This document shows positions 18,236 through 28,477 of a DNA stretch of 64,000 bases, piece after piece (the first letter of the stretch is position 1; each line of letters begins with the position of its first letter). The stretch is taken from assembly GCF_011762125.1 (NCBI RefSeq), contig NZ_JAASQN010000001.1, forward strand, positions 1,240,001-1,304,000, given 5' to 3'. Source of the DNA: Sphingopyxis panaciterrae (lineage in GTDB: Bacteria; Pseudomonadota; Alphaproteobacteria; Sphingomonadales; Sphingomonadaceae). Both the position numbers and the translations under genes were made by a program. The notes beneath the pieces are model-generated. The model saw only the letters and a list, made by a program, of their open reading frames with translations. It was not told where the DNA came from and searched no databases.

Positions 18236-19604
18236 AAGCTTCACGATATCTTTTGACGATGCGCAGCGCGACGATGTTGAGCAGCAGCGTAACGATGAAG
18301 AGGACAAGGCCGAGCGCGAAGGCCGCCAGCGTTTTCGCGCTGTCGAACTCCTGGTCGCCGGTGAGCAGTTTGACGATCTGCGCGGTCACCGTGGTGACGC
18401 TGGCAAAGGGATTGGCGGTCATGTTGGCCGACAGGCCCGCCGCCATGACAACAATCATGGTTTCCCCGATCGCGCGGCTGACCGCGAGCAGGATGCCGCC
18501 CATCACGCCCGGAAGCGCGGCGGGGATCAGCACCTGGCGGATCGTCTCGTTCGGCGTCGCCCCCAATGCCAGCGACCCGTCGCGCATCGCCTGCGGCACC
18601 GCGTTGATGCTGTCGTCGGCCATCGACGAGACGAACGGGATGATCATTACCCCCATCACGATACCCGCGGCGAGCGCGCTTTCGGTCGAGGCGTTGGGAA
18701 TGCCCAGCATCACCGCGAAATTGCGCAGTGCGGGGGCGACGGTCAGCGCGGCGAAATAGCCGTAAACCACCGTCGGCACGCCCGCGAGAATCTCGAGGAT
18801 CGGCTTCACCCAGCGCCGCACCGCCGGCGCTGCATATTGAGTGAGGTACACCGCGGTCATCATCCCGATCGGGATGGCGACGATCATCGCGATGATCGCG
18901 CCGATCAGCACCGTGCCCCAGAACAGCGGAATGCCGCCAAAGGTATCGGGCTGCGGCGCACCACTGGTGGGCGCCCATTCGGTGCCGAACAGCAATTCGG
19001 CGGGCGAGACGAGGCGGAAGAAGCGGATCGATTCGAACAGCAGCGACAGCACGATGCCGAATGTCGTGAGGATCGCGACCAGCGACGCGAGCAACAGGAA
19101 CAGCATCACGATCTTTTCGACCCGCGTCCGCGCCCGGAATTCGGGGCGAATGCGCGTGAAGGCGTAAAGCCCGCCCGCCAGCGCCAGCGCCAGCATCGCG
19201 GCGATGCCGATCCACGCATATTTGTGGCTCGCGTCGGCGTAGGGCTTGACCAGCGGCGCCGCGGCGGGCAGCCGCACCGCGGCCTGCCGGCCCTCGGCAA
19301 CACTGCGCGCATCGGACAGGATCGCGCCGCGTTCGAAGCCGAACGACGGCAGGCTCTGCGCCGCCTCGCTCGCGAGCACCTGGTTGGTCACCAGCGCCGG
19401 CGAAACCGACGACCAGATCGCGAGGAACAGCGCCGCGGGGGCGAACAGCCACAGCGCGACATACCAGCCATGATATTGCGGGCGCGAATGCAGCTTCTCG
19501 CCCGCACGGCCCGCCAGCAGTGCCGAGCGCGCGCGCCCGGCCAGCCAGCCGATCAGCGCGAGACCCGCGATCAAAAGCAAAAGGGCGGCGGCGTTGAAGG
19601 TCAC
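18228..19604 (-). CDS. pstC: Phosphate ABC transporter permease PstC
   Basis: 458 residues, longer than the usual ~320 because of about 140 extra N-terminal residues with additional membrane helices (residues 4-22, 48-66 and about 130-150). The permease core is unmistakable: FFRLVSPAELLFGTEWAP, GTVLIGAIIAMIVAIPIGMMTAVYL, ILEILAGVPTVVYGYFAAL and the coupling loop GSLALGATPNETIRQVLIPAALPGVMGGILLAVSRAIGETMIV. It pairs with PstA to form the membrane channel. A strong palindrome lies between it and pstS. Confidence 0.95.
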   Translation of the reverse strand: MTFNAAALLLLIAGLALIGWLAGRARSALLAGRAGEKLHSRPQYHGWYVALWLFAPAALFLAIWSSVSPALVTNQVLASEAAQSLPSFGFERGAILSDARSVAEGRQAAVRLPAAAPLVKPYADASHKYAWIGIAAMLALALAGGLYAFTRIRPEFRARTRVEKIVMLFLLLASLVAILTTFGIVLSLLFESIRFFRLVSPAELLFGTEWAPTSGAPQPDTFGGIPLFWGTVLIGAIIAMIVAIPIGMMTAVYLTQYAAPAVRRWVKPILEILAGVPTVVYGYFAALTVAPALRNFAVMLGIPNASTESALAAGIVMGVMIIPFVSSMADDSINAVPQAMRDGSLALGATPNETIRQVLIPAALPGVMGGILLAVSRAIGETMIVVMAAGLSANMTANPFASVTTVTAQIVKLLTGDQEFDSAKTLAAFALGLVLFIVTLLLNIVALRIVKRYREAYE

Positions 19605-19634
19605 TTAAGCCTCAAATCCTCGGCGTCTTCCCTT

Positions 19635-19694
19635 CCGCTCACCCTGAGCTTGTCGAAGGGTGGAACCACCCTTCGACAAGCTCAGGGTGAGCGG
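19635..19694. repeat. Perfect 29-bp inverted repeat between pstS and pstC
   Basis: Arms 19635-19663 and 19666-19694 are exact reverse complements with a two-base loop. The core CCTGAGCTTGTCGAAGGG belongs to a second dispersed family, with half-copies at about 24082-24099 and near 52200-52215. Its place between pstS and pstC suggests it may reduce read-through or protect the pstS message, giving more PstS than permease. Confidence 0.9.
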
Positions 19695-19761
19695 GGTAGG
19701 AGAGCATCAAAAAGTCGGCGGCCGGATCGGGCGAGCCCGCCCCGGCCGCCAGCGGGGGATG

Positions 19762-20811
19762 TTACTTCAGCGCCGAACCGTCGAGCACGGTCATGCCCTT
19801 GGCGTTCGCCGCCGCGGTCGCGGCGACGTCCTTCGGCGACACGATCAGGCCCTTGGGCGCCAGATAGCCGCCCTCGGCCGCGCCCTTCAGGAACTCGGCG
19901 ACATATTCGGCGAGGCCCGGGACGACGCCGACATGCGCCTTCTTCACATAGATGAACAGCGGGCGCGAGCCGGGATAGCTGCCGTCGGCGATCGCCGCGT
20001 AAGTGGGCGAAACGCCCTGTACCGGCACCGCCTTGATCTTGTCCTTGTTGGCGTCGAGGTAGCTGAAGCCGAAGATGCCGAGGCTGGTCGGATTCTTGTC
20101 GAGCTTCGAGATGATGAGGTTATCATTCTCGCCCTGCTCGACATAATAAGGCGCGCCGCGCAGCGTGGTGCAGGTCGCCTCATGCTTGTCCTTGTCGCTG
20201 TCCTTCAGCGCCTTCATCTCGGCGTTGGCGTCGCAGCCCTTGCCGAGGATCAGCTCCTTGAACGCATCATAGGTACCGCTGGTCGACGGCGGCCCGAAGA
20301 CCGAGATCGCGACGGCGGGAAGCGCGGGGTTCACGTCCTTCCACGTCTTCGCCTCATTGGGCTTGCCATAGGGGTTGGCGGCGAGCGCCTTATAGACGTC
20401 TTCTTCGGAGAGCTTGAAGCCCGGGCCGCGCTGTGCTTCGCCCAGCGCGATGCCGTCGATGCCGACCTGAATTTCGACGATGTCCTTGACGCCATTCTTG
20501 GCGCAGGTGTCGAACTCCTTCTTCTTGATGCGGCGCGAAGCGTTCGCGATGTCGGGGGTGTCGCCGCCGACCCCGGCGCAGAAGCGCTCGAAGCCGCCGC
20601 CGGTCCCGGTGCTGTCGATCTTCGGCGTCTTGTTGCCGGTCGCTTCGGCGAACTTTTCACCGACCGCGGTGGCAAAGGGATAGACGGTCGACGAACCGAC
20701 CGCGCTGATATAATCGCGCGCCCCGCCACCCGAAGAGGCCTGGTCCTGACACGCGGAAAGCGCCAGCGCGCACGTCGCGGCACCGGCGATAAGGGCAAAT
20801 TTCTTCACCAT
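19762..20811 (-). CDS. pstS: Phosphate-binding protein PstS (lipoprotein)
   Basis: 349 residues from the ATG at 20811, preceded by AGGAA at a good distance; an upstream frame to 20880 is rejected. The N-terminus MVKKFALIAGAATCALALSAC has a lipobox LSAC with Cys21, so the protein is probably a lipid-anchored periplasmic receptor. The phosphate-binding fold is recognised from ISAVGSSTVYPFATAVGEKFAE, IDSTGTGGGFERFC, DIANASRRIKKKEF and PSTSGTYDAFKELILG. It delivers phosphate to PstC/PstA and is the first gene of the operon, behind the Pho box. Confidence 0.96.
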   Translation of the reverse strand: MVKKFALIAGAATCALALSACQDQASSGGGARDYISAVGSSTVYPFATAVGEKFAEATGNKTPKIDSTGTGGGFERFCAGVGGDTPDIANASRRIKKKEFDTCAKNGVKDIVEIQVGIDGIALGEAQRGPGFKLSEEDVYKALAANPYGKPNEAKTWKDVNPALPAVAISVFGPPSTSGTYDAFKELILGKGCDANAEMKALKDSDKDKHEATCTTLRGAPYYVEQGENDNLIISKLDKNPTSLGIFGFSYLDANKDKIKAVPVQGVSPTYAAIADGSYPGSRPLFIYVKKAHVGVVPGLAEYVAEFLKGAAEGGYLAPKGLIVSPKDVAATAAANAKGMTVLDGSALK

Positions 20812-20891
20812 GGTAATTCCTGTGGTGGGGGTCGTTACCGATCCAAGCCACCACCCCCGCGGCGACTCGCTGAGCCGCAAATGGGGGAGTA

Positions 20892-20911
20892 CTGTGACGT
20901 GTTTGTGACAG
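20892..20911 (-). promoter_or_regulatory. Pho box oriented toward pstS
   Basis: Read on the minus strand the site is CTGTCACAAACACGTCACAG. It matches the enterobacterial Pho box (CTGTCATAAATCTGTCAC) at 14 of 18 positions by my alignment, with two TGTCA-like half-sites 11 bases apart. It lies about 80 bases upstream of the pstS ATG, the expected place for PhoB activation. Confidence 0.75.
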
Positions 20912-20914
20912 GGG

Positions 20915-20932
20915 GTGTCATATAAGTGTCAT
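20915..20932 (+). promoter_or_regulatory. Second Pho box, oriented toward the reverse transcriptase
   Basis: The plus strand reads GTGTCATATAAGTGTCAT, two direct TGTCAT repeats 11 bases apart; 13 of 18 positions fit the Pho box consensus. It ends 89 bases before the reverse transcriptase ATG. A TACCAAAT at 20946 is a possible, weak -10 element. Whether this box serves the reverse transcriptase, is an extra PhoB-loading site for pstS, or once served a lost neighbour is unknown. Confidence 0.6.
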
Positions 20933-21021
20933 GCTCTGCTCCTGCTACCAAATCGGGTTGGTCGTTGGGCAATGTCGGCGCTAAGAGAGGTAATATATAA
21001 TCTATCGCAGAGAACCCGCAC

Positions 21022-22605
21022 ATGCTTGGTGAAGAATCGATTCGTACGGCCGTAAATCACCTAGTCGCGTTTGGTGATACCGATATATTTCCGGCGCTTC
21101 CCGAGTTGAGATTCTTCGGTGAAAAAATTGACGAAGTTGTAAAAATTCTATCGAAGCTTACACCGGGAGATTATATTCCAAGTACAGCTCAAGAATTTCT
21201 AGTACCAAAATCTTCAAACTCTTTTCGGATAGCTCATCAGCTCACTAGTCAGGATACGCTTATATACCTAGCTAGCGTCCTTGATAACGCCGAAGAAATC
21301 GAAGGAATGCGGACCCCTGCTGATGAGGGTGTAGCGTTCTCCTACAGGTATTTAAAAGGAATAGGTCCAAAGATTTTCGACCCGGAATGCTCATATCATG
21401 ACTGGTTGGAAAAAATTACCGATTTCGGTGGAGTTATAGTTCCGCAGAATGACAAACGCGTTGTCGTGGAAACTGACATATCCGATTTTTTCCAAAGGAT
21501 ATATTTTCATAGAATAGAAAATATATTAGATAATTGTAGCAAGAGACATGCGTCCTCGATAACGAAAAAGATCGTTAAAACTGTCAGGGCCAACCAGTCA
21601 TTTGGTATTCCTGTTGGTCAGTCGGCATCGCGAATGTTGGCTGAAGCAGTCCTCAATGACACAGATAAATTTCTTCTAGATCAGGGACTCGCTGTTACAC
21701 GGTTTGTCGATGATTTTAGAATAATAGCAGAGGGGGAGGCTGAAGCTCATGCAGCCCTTTGCCAACTTGCTGAACACCTTATGGTTACTGAAGGGCTCTC
21801 GTTGAACGGTGCCAAAACTGCATTTACGAGTGTCGGGGCGATGCAAGATGAAGCTGTGCGCAGCCTCGAAGATATGTCAGGGAGCGGTGATCTGAGGAAG
21901 ATGCTCCGCTCCATTCGTGTTCACTATGGTGACGATCTGACGGATGACGATACCGAAGACGATATAGCAGAATTCCCATTTTCCGATGCGAACGACATAT
22001 TGGAAAAGATGGATAAGCTAGAAGATGAGTACCCTTCGGACATATCCGTTTACAAGGCGATGTTGCGCGCAATTAAGGTCATGGGCGGGGCTGATCCAGA
22101 TCACATAATGAAGTATGCAAATAGATTTTTTTATATAATTCCTAGAGACTATTGCCTTGCAATATCATCTTCTTCGACAGAAGATGATTCAAAAGTAAAT
22201 AAAACTAGAATGAAGCTTTTGAGCTATCTTAAGACTTCTCCGTATTGTGATCTCGAGATATGCAGGTATTGGATACTATCCGTGTTCATAAAGTCGAACT
22301 TTAACGTGTCGGAGAAGGATTTTAGAGGATATGATTTTAACAGATCTATTTCTGAGCGGCGTTGTCATCATTTGTTGAAAGCGAAGCTGGGCGATGTTTC
22401 GTATTTTCGGCAGCGGAAGGCCAGATTCAACGACTTAAGCGATTGGGAAAAGCCGGCATTTATGATGGGTGCGATGGTGCTTCCTAGGGATGAATATGAA
22501 AAGTGGCTTACCGGAATCCGGAGTTTTAGTCCTGGGCCGCTAGGCGGTCTTTATTGCGATTGGTTAAAGGAGAAGTGGGGGAGCCTGCCGGAGCTTCTGA
22601 CGTAG
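21022..22605 (+). CDS. Solitary reverse transcriptase, Abi/UG (DRT-like) defence group
   Basis: 527 residues. RT palm motifs are clear: motif A VVVETDISDFFQRIYFHR (147-164) with catalytic Asp152; motif B GIPVGQSASRMLAEAVL (195-211); motif C RFVDDFRI (227-234) with Asp230 and Asp231; motif D-like EGLSLNGAKT (257-266). N-terminal blocks HLVAFGDTDIFP, LVPKSSNSFRIAHQL and AFSYR resemble RTs I associate with the unknown-group/abortive-infection class. The motif B wording (PVG..ASR.LAE) and FVDD differ from retron (YADD) and group II intron (PQG..SP) enzymes, and no maturase, HNH or msr/msd is seen. Residues 267-527 match nothing I know and include an acidic stretch (304-336). GC is far below the neighbours: four 60-base lines I counted gave 35, 38, 52 and 57 percent, with many ATA and AGA codons. 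Horizontal acquisition and phage defence are inferences; the exact subgroup is undecided. Confidence 0.85.
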   Translation: MLGEESIRTAVNHLVAFGDTDIFPALPELRFFGEKIDEVVKILSKLTPGDYIPSTAQEFLVPKSSNSFRIAHQLTSQDTLIYLASVLDNAEEIEGMRTPADEGVAFSYRYLKGIGPKIFDPECSYHDWLEKITDFGGVIVPQNDKRVVVETDISDFFQRIYFHRIENILDNCSKRHASSITKKIVKTVRANQSFGIPVGQSASRMLAEAVLNDTDKFLLDQGLAVTRFVDDFRIIAEGEAEAHAALCQLAEHLMVTEGLSLNGAKTAFTSVGAMQDEAVRSLEDMSGSGDLRKMLRSIRVHYGDDLTDDDTEDDIAEFPFSDANDILEKMDKLEDEYPSDISVYKAMLRAIKVMGGADPDHIMKYANRFFYIIPRDYCLAISSSSTEDDSKVNKTRMKLLSYLKTSPYCDLEICRYWILSVFIKSNFNVSEKDFRGYDFNRSISERRCHHLLKAKLGDVSYFRQRKARFNDLSDWEKPAFMMGAMVLPRDEYEKWLTGIRSFSPGPLGGLYCDWLKEKWGSLPELLT

Positions 22606-22651
22606 ATACTGCGCCGGTAATTCGTCCACTCAATTCGACAGGTTCGCAGTC

Positions 22652-22980
22652 ATGATCCTCATCACCGGCCACGTCATCCTCACCCCCGAGCATCGCGAGA
22701 GCATGATCGCGCTCGGCGCCGGGCATAGCGCGCGGTCGCGTTCCGAGCCGGGGTGTCTGGCGCATATTGCCATATCGATGTCGAAAACCCCGACCGGCTG
22801 ATGTTTGTCGAGGAGTGGGAGAGCGTCGACGCGGTGCGCGCCCCGTCATCCCGGACCTGATCCGGGATCGCGCTGCCCGCGGCGCGCGGCTTCGTCGCCG
22901 AGATGCGCGCGCTGTCGCCCGCGCCGCCGGTGATCCGCATTTATGCGGCCGAGGATATCACCGCAAAGCTGTTGGGGTAG
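22652..22980 (+). pseudogene. Antibiotic-biosynthesis-monooxygenase-like protein, frameshifted and carrying a repeat insertion
   Basis: The ATG at 22652 opens MILITGHVILTPEHRESMIA and GCLAHI, then the frame is lost near 22763-22767. The adjacent frame continues CHIDVENPDRLMFVEEWESVDAVRA, and after an interruption by a GTCATCCCGGACCTGATCC repeat (about 22843-22870), which carries an in-frame TGA, resumes LPAARGFVAEMRALSPAPP, VIRIYAAEDITAKLLG, stop at 22980. The joined product would be a ~100-residue ABM-fold protein. A single missing base near 22765 would explain the shift. It lies 46 bases after the reverse transcriptase. Sequencing error could explain the frameshift but not the insertion. 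Confidence 0.75.
22843..22870. repeat. Short palindromic repeat inside a coding sequence
   Basis: CCGTCATCCCGGACCTGATC and following bases form a half-element of the dispersed family, interrupting the ABM-like gene. Bases on both sides belong to the same reading frame, which supports insertion into a once intact gene. Confidence 0.7.
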
Positions 22981-23453
22981 GGCCCGCGAGAAAATGGGCC
23001 GAGTCATTCCTTCTTCGTCATGCCGGACTTGATCCGGCATCCATATAGGTGCCGTCGATGGACCCCGGATCAAGTCCGGGGTGACGAGAATTGCGAAGGG
23101 AAGGGCTTCGGAAAAAACCGCTTTCCTACATTATTCGGCCGTGCCAGCCTTCATCCGGCTCTTTCAATTCGTGGACGAAAAGGGTCGCAGCCCCGACGGG
23201 GATTGCGGCGACGGCGGGGTGTGCCGGGCCTGCCCGGTACGCGGGGAGCGCCGGAACGAGGGGTAGGTAGCGTGACCTTTGTGACCTTCCGAATATATTG
23301 CGCGGATATGGCCGCCTCCCCGATCCACCGGGAATGGGGGAGAGCGAAGGACATGCCGCGCTCGGCGCTTGATCCGGGGCCGGGATCGCCAGGACCGGGT
23401 GCGGGGCCCCGGGCCGCATCAGGGGAACGATAACGGCGTGATTGCGGGGGCAT
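22981..23453. other. Gene-free gap with one palindromic repeat
   Basis: 473 bases between the ABM pseudogene and the small membrane protein. A palindromic element lies at 23015-23087. The remaining GC-rich stretch has short open frames (for example 23081-23266 and GTG 23272 to 23433) with no recognisable product. GTGACCTTTGTGACCTTCC near 23272 is a direct repeat of unknown meaning. Confidence 0.5.
23015..23087. repeat. Palindromic dispersed repeat
   Basis: It starts TCGTCATGCCGGACTTGATC and ends AAGTCCGGGGTGACGA, with imperfect arms and about 25 bases of spacer. It is a variant in which the left arm carries GCCGGAC...CCGGCAT while the right arm has CCCCGGA. Confidence 0.8.
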
Positions 23454-24002
23454 ATGAGCGAATTTGAATTCACCATGTCGCTGTTCGGGCTGATCCTCGG
23501 CCTCGCGCTCGCCGAGGGGCTGGGCGGGCTGGCGCGGGCGCTGAAGGCCAGCCACCGGGTGCGGATCGGCTGGCCGACCGCGCTGCTCGGCCTGTTCGTG
23601 TCGGCCGACGTCGTCACCTTCTGGATGTACGGCTGGTCCGTGCGCAACCTCTTGCCGCTGAGCTGGCCAGTGCTGTTCGGCGGCTTCCTCGTCACCGCCA
23701 TCTATTTCATCGCCGCCAGCCTCGTCTTCCCCGACGACCCCGAAGCATGGGACGATCTCAACACACATTTCGACAAGCACCGCCGCACCGTGCTCGGCGG
23801 CATCTTCCTCTGTAATGTCGCGCTGCTTATCTGCGTCGGGATGCTCGACGCCTTGCCGCCCTTCGACCTGCGCCGGATCGTCCTGACCTGGAGTTTCTTC
23901 CCCGTCGCGGCGCTGGCGATATGGGCAAAGGACCGGCGCGTCATATGCGCCTGCCTCATCTGGCTGATCGCGCTCTACCCGCTCTCGGCGGTGTGGCGTT
24001 AG
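23454..24002 (+). CDS. Small multi-pass membrane protein, unknown
   Basis: 182 residues from the ATG at 23454, with a G-run (23446-23450) just upstream; TTG at 23442 is a weaker alternative. Five to six hydrophobic segments are visible, including SLFGLILGLALAEGLGGLARAL near the N-terminus, TALLGLFVSADVVTFWMYGW, WPVLFGGFLVTAIYFIAASLVF, a central hydrophilic DDPEAWDDLNTHFDKHRR, FLCNVALLICVGML, and a helix at the C-terminus. It is an inner-membrane protein. I recall no named family and assign no function. It precedes uvrA on the other strand, separated by a mosaic repeat. Confidence 0.7.
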   Translation: MSEFEFTMSLFGLILGLALAEGLGGLARALKASHRVRIGWPTALLGLFVSADVVTFWMYGWSVRNLLPLSWPVLFGGFLVTAIYFIAASLVFPDDPEAWDDLNTHFDKHRRTVLGGIFLCNVALLICVGMLDALPPFDLRRIVLTWSFFPVAALAIWAKDRRVICACLIWLIALYPLSAVWR

Positions 24003-24013
24003 CCACGTCATGC

Positions 24014-24113
24014 TCGTCACCCGCACTTGATCCGGGGTCGCGCTTTTCGCCGTTGCGGAGCGGAATCCCGGATCAGGCCTGTCCTGAGCTTGTCGAAGGG
24101 GCCGGGGTGACGA
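24014..24113. repeat. Mosaic palindromic repeat joining two families
   Basis: The left part is a GTCACCCGCACTTGATCC variant. The right part ends GGGGTGACGA but contains an inserted CCTGAGCTTGTCGAAGGG, the core of the repeat found between pstS and pstC. It lies between convergent genes (membrane protein and uvrA). Confidence 0.7.
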
Positions 24114-24131
24114 TGAGGGGAGGGGACTGGA

Positions 24132-27026
<2,895 letters not shown>

Positions 27027-27189
27027 GGGAGAGGTATGTTCCAGATTTGTTCTTGGCGCGCAAGAGGGGAGAGGCGCAAGGAAGATAGGGATGCGATATG
27101 GGGGCTGCAATGGACAGCTTCCGGAGGCGGGCGGGAACTGTTGGGCCATCGGTACGTATAAGCTGCTGATCTGGAGGGAGGATCGCGAT

Positions 27190-27732
27190 ATGATAATTTC
27201 TCGTTCTTTGTTGGCGGGACTTGCCGTCACCGCGCTGGGGCTGACCGCCTGTCAGCAGGATGCTGCGCCGGCTGCCGACGAAACGGCGGCGACCGGAACC
27301 GCGGCGTCCGGCGAGCGCAGCAATGGCGTGGTTCGCGAGGAGGTCGTCCCGGCAGCCCCGCCCGCGCTGCCCGCCATCCAGACGCAGCCGGGCCCGGACG
27401 GCATCCAGTTCGCGCTGCTCAAGGCGGCGGTGACCGGCGACATCCTGACCGTGACGGTCAATTGCACCTCTGAAAAGAGCAAATGGGCCTATCTGAAACT
27501 CGATGAGATCAGCGTCATCGACGACACCACGTCGCAGCGCATCGGTGTGCTCAAGGATAATGGCGGGGCCTGGATGGGCTCGCCGCTCAACGGCAAGGAT
27601 CGGATCGGGCTGAACTGTTCGCCCAATGGCGTGATCTGGGCCAAATTCCCGGCCCCCCCGGCGAGCAGCCCGACCGTGTCGATCAATTTTCCGGGCGTTG
27701 CACCGTTTGACGGAGTGACGGTGGCGCGATGA
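27190..27732 (+). CDS. Lipoprotein of unknown function
   Basis: 180 residues from the ATG at 27190, with a strong GGAGGGAGG ribosome-binding site. The signal [21 protein letters not shown] has a lipobox LTAC and Cys21. A Thr/Ala/Pro-rich linker (about 22-75) is followed by a compact domain, roughly 80-180, with strands such as [23 protein letters not shown] and [19 protein letters not shown], looking like a beta-sandwich; two Cys residues could pair. I do not recognise a family. Its stop overlaps the next gene (ATGA), so the two lipoproteins probably act in the same place. Confidence 0.75.
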   Translation: MIISRSLLAGLAVTALGLTACQQDAAPAADETAATGTAASGERSNGVVREEVVPAAPPALPAIQTQPGPDGIQFALLKAAVTGDILTVTVNCTSEKSKWAYLKLDEISVIDDTTSQRIGVLKDNGGAWMGSPLNGKDRIGLNCSPNGVIWAKFPAPPASSPTVSINFPGVAPFDGVTVAR

Positions 27733-28331
27733 GGGCGACACTTGTCCTCATCGGCGGGCTGATGTTGGTCGCGGGCTGTTCCGACGGGGAGGATGCCGCC
27801 GACACCGGAGGCAAGAATGGTGGCGCCGCGACGGCATCGACGGCGAGCGCCGGGGCCGGAAACCGGCCGGCACCCGGAGGGACGATGAAGGCAGACGTCA
27901 GCGCCCTGGCGGCGGACACCAGCGGCCTTGAGGTCCGGATCACCGATATGGGTACGATCATCGACTTGCCGAGCGACACACTCTTCGACTTTGACAAGGC
28001 GACTCTCACGGCCGCCGCGGAGGTGGAACTTGCCAAAGCGGCCGAAATGATCCGCAGGGCGCCGCCGGGCGCGATCGAGGTGATCGGACATACCGACAGC
28101 AAGGGTGAGGACGACTATAACCGGAAACTCTCCGAAGCGCGGGCGAAGACGGTCGCAGAGTGGTTCGGGCGGCAGGTTGGGGTGCGGCAGCGCGAATTCC
28201 GGGTGTCGGGCAAGGGCGAAGCCGCCCCGATCGCGGCCAACGCAATGGCGGACGGCGTCGATGATCCGGCTGGCCGGGCGAAGAATCGACGGGTCGAAGT
28301 CCTGCTCCCGGCCGGGGCGTCTTCCCGCTAA
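27729..28331 (+). CDS. OmpA-family peptidoglycan-binding lipoprotein
   Basis: 200 residues. The signal peptide [20 protein letters not shown] has a lipobox VAGC with Cys17. After a low-complexity linker, residues 85-195 form an OmpA C-terminal domain: [44 protein letters not shown], then [11 protein letters not shown] and [10 protein letters not shown], where the Asp and Arg that bind diaminopimelate are conserved (HTDSKG...RAKNRRVEV). It is presumably an outer-membrane lipoprotein contacting peptidoglycan. The first four bases overlap the upstream lipoprotein stop. Confidence 0.9.
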   Translation: MRATLVLIGGLMLVAGCSDGEDAADTGGKNGGAATASTASAGAGNRPAPGGTMKADVSALAADTSGLEVRITDMGTIIDLPSDTLFDFDKATLTAAAEVELAKAAEMIRRAPPGAIEVIGHTDSKGEDDYNRKLSEARAKTVAEWFGRQVGVRQREFRVSGKGEAAPIAANAMADGVDDPAGRAKNRRVEVLLPAGASSR

Positions 28332-28477
28332 GGCCTGAGTCCGACATCTGCGCCGGAAATCTACCAACGCGGCTTTTGAATCGACCAGTGTCGGCGTGCT
28401 CACTTGACTGGCGGGCGTGGTGGCCGACAGTGCGAACCATAGTCGCCGGGCAGGGGTGTCGGCGCAGGAGACCCGAA

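Noticed and set aside
21022..22605. Retron, group II intron or DGR as the identity of the reverse transcriptase
   Set aside because: No msr/msd-like inverted repeats, no maturase or HNH domain, no intron ends and no template/variable repeat pair. Motif C is FVDD and motif B is PVG..ASR, unlike those classes.
23272..23433. GTG-started 53-codon ORF before the small membrane protein
   Set aside because: Pro/Gly/Ala-rich end and no domain. The GTGACCTTTGTGACCTTCC start looks like a direct repeat rather than a gene start.
27027..27230. Extension of uvrA by 68 residues to 27230
   Set aside because: UvrA normally begins close to the [13 protein letters not shown] block, right after the ATG at 27026. 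The extra part covers the promoter and start of the divergent lipoprotein.
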